64,000 nucleotides of DNA, taken from the NCBI RefSeq assembly GCF_921293095.1, contig NC_060253.1:98659073-98723072 (forward strand), read 5' to 3'. Origin of the DNA: Ischnura elegans (lineage: Eukaryota > Arthropoda > Insecta > Odonata > Coenagrionidae). The notes under the pieces were generated by a model. That model had not been told where the DNA came from and ran no database searches. It saw only the letters and a list, made by a program, of their open reading frames with translations. How positions within the stretch are numbered: the first letter of the stretch is position 1; each line of letters begins with the position of its first letter. The position numbers and the translations under genes are program-made. Of this stretch, positions 57,276-64,000 are shown piece after piece.

Positions 57276-60200
57276 TGCTTCCACTCTCGTCAGAGATTCC
57301 TTCTCTCTTTCAAAAGCTCTCCCGAGACGATTCAATGGGCTAAAGCTCCAATGAGATCATCAACTCATGGAAAAGGGGCGGAAAGTTTCACGTTTTTTAT
57401 ATGGAACTTTAGCGGAAATTTCTGAAATGAGAATAGTTTTTATTCGTCTTAACTAATTATCCCGATTCATCAATATTTTAAAGTAATTCGGTAGATGAAT
57501 CGATAAATAAAATACCTTTTTACATTTCACATATTTTATTTCCCACGGCCAGTTTCGTCGTGGTGAGACCTCAATCGGCGTTGGTACAAGATTTACTAGC
57601 TATTAGATAAACTAGGTCAGTGGAGGTGGAAAGGATAGTGGCAGATGTTATTGATATAATTATCCTTCCGCCCCAAGTGACATTGTGTATTCAAAAGTCG
57701 GCATCGCGACGAAATCGTTCATGTGAAATTAAATGTATGAAATATACAAGTTTATTTTACTTAATTTACTAAATATGAAGAAATTTCACCAATTACACCT
57801 GGAACTATTGAATATATTTTGTAGGATAAAATTTCCTCGCCATTAGTGAGCTCCCTCATTCCACATTAAGATACCTGTGGCGCAGATTAGTTTCTCAGTC
57901 AATGATTCAATTTGAAGGTTGATGTGAATATGTAGATTGCCATAGACAAATATATAGACGTTAATGAGTAATTATTGAGTATATTGCAGTGTGAATAAGT
58001 AAATGGAATGATTGAATGAGCATTTATGTTATCTCTCATTCCAACCCTTGTGTCCAAAAGCAGCTCAATTTTCATGAAACAATGAAATTAGCAAATGTTA
58101 TGTGTTAAAAAAGCATTTGGATTTGAATTATAGCATTTTTTTCTGATCTCTCAAAAATAAGATAAGTGAATATATTTTATTCTTACTATTATTTTGCATC
58201 TTAATTCAAAATCGGATCAAAAAATTACCTGTGTCCACACCATACTTCGAACGCGTAGTAAGATAATGATAGAAAGCTGTGGGGTTTTTCTATGCAGTTT
58301 AAAAAAGTATAGAAAACAGATTTTTTCAAATGTAGTTCATGGAATAATTTCATAAAGGAGCACATAGTGAAATCGCTGTAAAACTAACGAGAACATAATT
58401 GTATGTCCGAACCTACGAGAGATTTTTACCGAGGACTCCACCTCTGAAACAGCTTTCCTTTGTCTATACGACATTTTAATTGGGCGTGAAATACACTTTC
58501 TAAGCACCGATAAACTAATAAATGTAAATTTAAACTCAAGCAAATCCTTAAAAGATTCTCGTAATTCAGATTTCTTTTGTCTCATGGAAATTATACTGAT
58601 GGAAAGGTCGTCAATCATTATGAGAACTCATTCCAGAGGAGATGTAGGAGATTAATATATTTTCGTTTGTTTAGAGCCTCGGTGAAAACTTCAGCAAACT
58701 ATGAGATATCGTTGAATACTTCATTTTCCTTACACAGTACCAGTGCACAATTCTCGTTTTATGATATGAAATAAAATAGGTGCCCGGTCACTAGAGCGGA
58801 AATATTGAACCCTTTCAATGCTAAAGGATGCATGTAAAAGATAGTTGACCATAGCTACAATTTATTAAAACCTTCAACACCCAAAGGTATGCTTTATTGA
58901 GTTATATTTGTAGCTCTTACACCCCTCACTTGCCTAAATCTGGCTATACCATGGCAATGCGCATAGGCCATCACATTTCACCACTATAAGCTTTTCAAAA
59001 CTACACTCCACCCAACTTTCTCTGCAATATTTTTCTTTGCTCCCTTCAGCCTAATTTACCGCTCGCTTTAAAAGCATATATTTGCGTCCAGTTAAAAGTT
59101 TGTAGATTTATATGACTGGTATTTACATGATCGGATATTTATTAATAGAATTTTTTAATCATGAAAAGGAATTAAAAATCTATTATTCAAATAGCGGGAG
59201 GGTATTTGTATTCATTCAAAAAGTTTTCTTAACGAAAACGATCATCAGCGAAAGTAAGCGTCATGGAAAAATGAAACTCATTTTCAGATTTTCATGGAAT
59301 ACTTACATTAAAAACCTTCAATTGAAGGAAAAAAGAATTTAAATCAATATTTTTTGCAAGTTTAACAATATTTTATACAACAAACGGCAGATACGATGAT
59401 AATTATATCTATCCAAATGAATAGGACTTCATTTTACAGAATTTGAATGACTGCAGAAATCAAAATGATGCATATGCCAAAATTATTTATTTATACCAAT
59501 GAGTACTGTAAACAAAAAATGATAACCTGAATATATTAGCATGTCACTTCGTAGCAGGCGACTTCTGGCTCTAGCCCTTTACATCATGGACAGAGACTTT
59601 ACTTTCACAACCTTCAGTTAAACTCTATCCTCCATTCCTAATTTTATTTTTCGTAATAACTTCCATCATTTACCATAGCTTTTTTTTGACGTACTCCCCA
59701 GCACCATTCTCATCCTGGTTCTTTGCAGTTTCTTAAACCGACCCGTTCCGCCATTTCCTCATGTTGATAAAGCGCTCTCACGCACGGGTACATTTATACA
59801 ACTCCCTGAGGGGCACTGGAGCACTCGCATTCCCTAATGTTTTGGCTCGAGCTCTCATTTCCACCTCTCTAGTGAATAACAAAAGTCACGCCCATTTAAA
59901 TACAGCGTTGGTCAGCCTCGGGCGAGGTCCGATTGCTCTATAACCCCTAATTCACACTCTGCACAACCAACATACACACCTACCTTTTCTGTAGCCCTTC
60001 GTCGAGAGCTCAATGACAATTAAAATAAAGATGAACGCTTTCGGGCCACGTTGGGTAATTTTAACGGTTGCTCCGTTTTTTTTTTCTCAAGAGATGTGCG
60101 ATGAATTGAAAAGAAGGGAAAGAACAACATCTATCCTTAATTAAGTGTCACCATATACATTTGCGGGAAAATAATGCATTTATATGCCCGTTTGTGCCCA

Positions 60201-61539
60201 CGAATCGCACAAAACAGTAAGCTACCAGGAATATATGCTATTTTCACCATCAACGGTATTTATATTGAAACAGGGGATTTGAAAATGAACATCACAAAAT
60301 CGACCTTTTCACCTTTTTCAAAATCCATAATTGGAAATAAATTATAGATGAATATTTCGAAAGTGAGAATAGATGAAAGGAATCGAAAAGAATTATCCGT
60401 CACTAAAATGAATACTTTATTCTAACGAAATTGAGCATCAGTGAATTTACTTGGGAGAAGTTGTTGCAAATCGTAGTTACTACTTGTGATAATTATTAGT
60501 ATTGATCATATGAATACATTCTTCATTGGAATGAAGCTAATCAACATTTAATATAGGTAATACGAATATTTTATAAAACAACAGAATATTTTAGTAGGAC
60601 TTGGGTTGGAATAGCAAAATAGTAGTTTGAAATGCAAGTAGACCCATGAAGAGAGCGCAAAAATAATAAAACATTTTTCGTCATATAAGACAAGTTTATG
60701 CATTCTCTCTTCCTTCTGGGCGATACTCAAATTCCATCAAATGAAAAAAAGCACGAAAAATTTTCATTGACCCACACTAACTTGCAATTTTTTGCATTGG
60801 ACTCAATGCATAAATAATCCAATGCAAAATGACCATAAACAGGGGTGAAGAATGTTTTGTCCTACACGGTGTTCTTTTGAACAAGCATCTGCATAATTAT
60901 CAATTGTAAATGTAAGCAAACACGAATTTTCATAAGAGACGATTAATGGTTTTTATAAGCACTACCCTCAGTATCATATCAAACCGCTTTCCTTCCATAC
61001 CAAATTACAAAAACAGCAACCGATAAGTTAAGGATTAGCCTTCATGCTGATACGATTTACTTGGACTAGACCCTATTATTGACTCATTTATTTTTACCTA
61101 TCCCAAATGAGGCCACATAGCAGCCCCCTCTTTCCCTGGCCTTACCTAGGACCTTACAATACCTAGGAAGTCTATTTGGCTAAAGCTATTTCTTAAGCGT
61201 ACTTCATATGCATGTAGAATGAATTTAAGTCCCTTTGTTTGTATGATGTCAATACATTTGGAATGTATTTTTTATTTTTTTTTCAAAAATTCATTTTATT
61301 TCATTCATTTCCTATGCATTTCAAACATTTCTTATACGTGATTGGAATACTTTTTGCTAAATCAATTTCAAAGGTAATTCGAAGCTGTCAATCAATCACA
61401 TTTTCTTTCTAGTGGGAAGAGGAGATTATCAACTTATCCTTCGGTAAAAATTATGTAAAACACTATTTGGAGAACTCAGCTTTCAAAATCGGCACTAAGG
61501 CACAGGAGTGAAGTCAGAACGAGATAAATAAATAAAAAA
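57276..61539. other. AT-rich DNA, no recognised gene
   Basis: No gene, RNA or repeat is recognised in 4.3 kb. The frames seen (up to 93 codons) are scattered on both strands without a domain. Confidence 0.5.
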
Positions 61540-61975
61540 ACCTGTTCATGGGGCGTGTTCCGTGGTGAGAGGGGGGTGGGGTTGGACCCCCCAGTGAGAC
61601 ACAAAGGGACGCCGGGAGGCGAAACGATGCCTCGGAATTGTCACTGCCAATTGGGAATCGCTGAGAACACGCTCGCAAAACCTCCGACGAGAACAACTTC
61701 TATAAAACTCGTACGAGGAGGGAGGGGAGTGAACAGGCTGGCCGCCGATGACAACGACCGAGACGGACGTCCGGCGATAAGCGGGGACCTGGGCCGTCGC
61801 CCACGAGAACCGACTGCCGTGTTATGGCCGCGGCGGTACAAGCATCGCACGCTGTAGAGCGCTCCTCTTGCGAAGGCCCTCCCAGGGGGCGCTAAGTGTC
61901 TCCGCCAAGCAATATCTCTCCCCATTGGGTCGGTGCCAATGTGCGGGGAAAGAGCCCGCGCATACCACTACCACA
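61540..61975. promoter_or_regulatory. GC-rich, CpG-rich island
   Basis: The segment is rich in CpG and sharply different from its flanks, with phrases such as GACGTCCGGCGATAAGCGGG and GGCCGCGGCGG. Overlapping frames of 94-100 codons occur on opposite strands, as expected of composition alone. It may be a promoter or first-exon region of a gene outside the window, or a GC-rich repeat. Confidence 0.35.
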
Positions 61976-62064
61976 CATTATACACGGAGGACAAAAGCTT
62001 TTCTCTTTTTTCCTCTTTGAATTTCGTAATGAGGAATGCGCGCAACGGCCATGTTCGAAGCGCG

Positions 62065-62694
62065 TTAACTCTTGAAGGACCAGACCCTTCGTTTTGACGG
62101 TTAACTTGTACTTACCTGATCAAATTGTCTGTAATTTATTTTCTGTCGTCTCATTGTTTTCTGAATTTTATTTATTATTTTATGGTACGTATTCTGTTAA
62201 CTATTATTCAATTTTTTTTTACGTAGAAATGAAGTTATAACTCCTGTCTACCTAAAAGGTCAGCAGCCATCGGAATGACAGGTTAGGTGTTCCTATTTTA
62301 TTTGCAACGGTAACAGGTGTTTTATTCACTAAATCACGACTCTTTACTACGTCTGACTTTTTCATGTTTTAGTTAGACATTCATGCATTTCTCATTCTTT
62401 ATTAGATTCATTTTCAATGGAAAAAAGTAACGCATCTGCCATGCCGAGTGCCGTGTTGTACGTCAGGGCGGGGAAAGCAAGTGCGACGAGACCGGTGTCC
62501 ATTTTTAATTGTTAATTGTGAAATGGTTGGTAAAGTAATGCTCAGGTATTTTGATAAATAAAGGAAAAGGTAACATGAAATGATCAATTAAGTTTAACGT
62601 AAGCGAAGAAATATTTATAATGATTATTACTCGTCAAAATGACGAGTAGAGGTCCTTCTAGGTAGCCATACAACCCCGGTTCTTGAGCTGTTAA
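62065..62694. mobile_element. TTAA-flanked element, piggyBac-like MITE candidate
   Basis: TTAA at 62065-62068 and 62691-62694 bound 622 bp. The left end has CTTGAAGGACCAGACCCTTC then GTTTTGACGG. The right part, in reverse, has CTAGAAGGACCTCTACTCG then TCATTTTGACGAG, so related sequence occurs inverted, with about 28 extra bases outside it on the right. No frame is encoded. TTAA targets and such ends suggest mobilisation by a piggyBac-like transposase. Confidence 0.5.
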
Positions 62695-63319
62695 AGACGG
62701 TGGGCTTTCATATACGTAATTAGCGTCTCATACAGCTTCTATGACTACAATGATAGAATTCCATTTATATACTGTCCAGTAAAGTCGTAATTCTCTCCCT
62801 CGTAAATATCAGAATGGAAGCTAATAATAGAAAGAAATTCAACTGTGACTATACTGCGTCAGCGCATAATTTTATGTATGATTGTATTTATAGGTGATAC
62901 ACTCTCTGCCACTACCCCAAGGATTTTCATACTCCGATGCTTTCCATCTATAGACAGCCGCAGTATCTGCAGAGAGATATAGCGCCTATGGATGGGAATA
63001 GCGGCAGGCAAAACCGTGTGAATCGGTTATACTTGATTTTAGTTATGTATTTAACATAGTACTATTAATTTTGGCCGCAAATCAAGAGTAGGATGCTTTG
63101 CGGAAAATTTGAAAACACTGAATACAGTTTATACTCTTTATTTATATATATTTATAATAATAATAATAATAAATTTATTCCAACCATAATTTTAGACAAT
63201 TACTAAGCAGGTATTACAGGTATTTGATTGGAATTTAGGTGCCCCATTGGAAAAAAAACCCGCTTTATGGTCACCGAGTCCGAGCAACTTTCTCAAAAAT
63301 AGAGTTCAGTTGCACAGAA
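62695..63319. other. No gene; AAT microsatellite
   Basis: The segment contains an ATA/AAT trinucleotide run at 63153-63172. Nothing else is recognised. Confidence 0.5.
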
Positions 63320-64000
63320 GAATTTCAGTTTCTGTTTCCATCGATATAAATACCCAGATATTTTACATGGCTTACTGCTTCAATCGAAAAATACTGACCG
63401 CAAGATAACTAACTAACATTAATACAGTTTGCACATCTATAATTTATCGAACTGTCAGATTCATCAGTTGCATAGACGAATGAAGGTACTGTCTCGACAG
63501 CATAACACAGGATTGCTTCACTGAAGCTGGAGATATTCCAATAACAAAAATTGAAAAAAAAATCCTTTTATAGTTACCAGTAAATTTCTATAACTGAGGA
63601 TTTATGCGCCACGTGTACAACCACCCGGAAAATACAAAAAAGTAAAAAAAGAAACAGAGAAAAATCCCTCTCGGGCTTTCCATACTCCCTCACTTCATTT
63701 CCCCACTTTCCACCCAACCTTTATCACCACTTGACATGAATTCCAGTCGCAGTCTTTATCGATATAAGCACACAGATATTTTACATGGCTTTCTCTTTCA
63801 ATCAAAATACTATGGCTAAAAGACAAGGCATTGACATTAATACAGTTTGCTTACCTGTAATATATCTGTCAGATTCACTATAGTTGAACAGAAGTATACC
63901 AGGCATAACACTGAATTGCTCACCGAAGCTGGAAATATTCCAAAAAACAAAAATTCAAAAACAACATAGCTACATAGTTATAATTGCCAGTAAATATCTT
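63320..64000. repeat. Tandem duplication, 418-bp offset, cut by the window end
   Basis: Copy 1 (63320-63600) recurs at 63738-64000. Shared blocks include ATCGATATAA, AGATATTTTACATGGCTT, ATTAATACAGTTTGC, CATAACAC, and GAAGCTGGAGATATTCCA or GAAGCTGGAAATATTCCA. The second copy runs to the last base, so more copies may lie beyond. Confidence 0.8.

Noticed and set aside
61555-61925. Arginine-rich frames in the GC island
   Set aside because: Opposite-strand overlapping frames of similar length are expected from GC-rich sequence; no domain.
1-64000. CRISPR array, operons or rRNA genes
   Set aside because: No regularly spaced short repeats, no prokaryotic gene packing and no rRNA-like conserved blocks were seen.

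Overview
The window looks like a gene-poor, repeat-rich stretch of an AT-rich arthropod genome, probably an insect. This rests on interrupted LINE remnants with invertebrate-style C-termini, tRNA-derived SINEs, a mariner relic, many small inverted-repeat elements, GT-AG introns, and the absence of bacterial gene packing, operons or ribosome-binding sites. I could not identify the species. I found no convincing ordinary host gene. Almost every open frame outside 46-54 kb is short, unconserved to my eye, or a piece of a dead transposon.

The centrepiece is 45.9-54.7 kb. A decayed mariner copy (left part 45903-46292, right part 54164-54706) has been split by a 7,869-bp element (46293-54161). That element starts CACTG and ends CAGTG. 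It has near-identical 13-bp terminal inverted repeats, a CA on each side that could be a 2-bp target duplication, and clusters of a quasi-palindromic TTTGG...CCAAA motif just inside both ends. It carries two same-strand genes whose frames are both open. Gene 1 (46668-51052) can be read as ten exons encoding 530 residues, beginning with a SAM-like domain. Gene 2 (51146-53611) is one 821-residue frame with two N-terminal C2H2 fingers, a D-D-F-E-V-N-N-P-L-G motif and other features I associate with CACTA/CMC (En/Spm-like) DDE transposases. The architecture recalls plant En/Spm: terminal CACT(A/G), subterminal arrays of a short motif, and two products from one transcription unit. It is my best candidate for an intact, possibly autonomous and little-described animal transposon.

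Elsewhere, 2.6-9.6 kb holds several dead copies of one LINE family plus a SINE and a TIR repeat. The 9.8-10.1 kb segment is GC-rich with an NRF-1-type palindrome. The 11-12 kb segment has two small inverted-repeat elements. A second, CR1-like LINE tail lies at 15.7-16.5 kb. At 22.6-24.4 kb there is a LINE broken by a short repeat, then a tandem duplication. The 30-36 kb segment is a dense mosaic of LINE, SINE and local tandem repeats. The 37-45 kb segment has a piggyBac-like end, a 480-bp near-palindrome and a strong hairpin. The 55-64 kb segment holds local duplications, a GC-rich island (61.5-62.0 kb) and a TTAA-flanked element. The long unannotated intervals are AT-rich DNA in which I see nothing codable.
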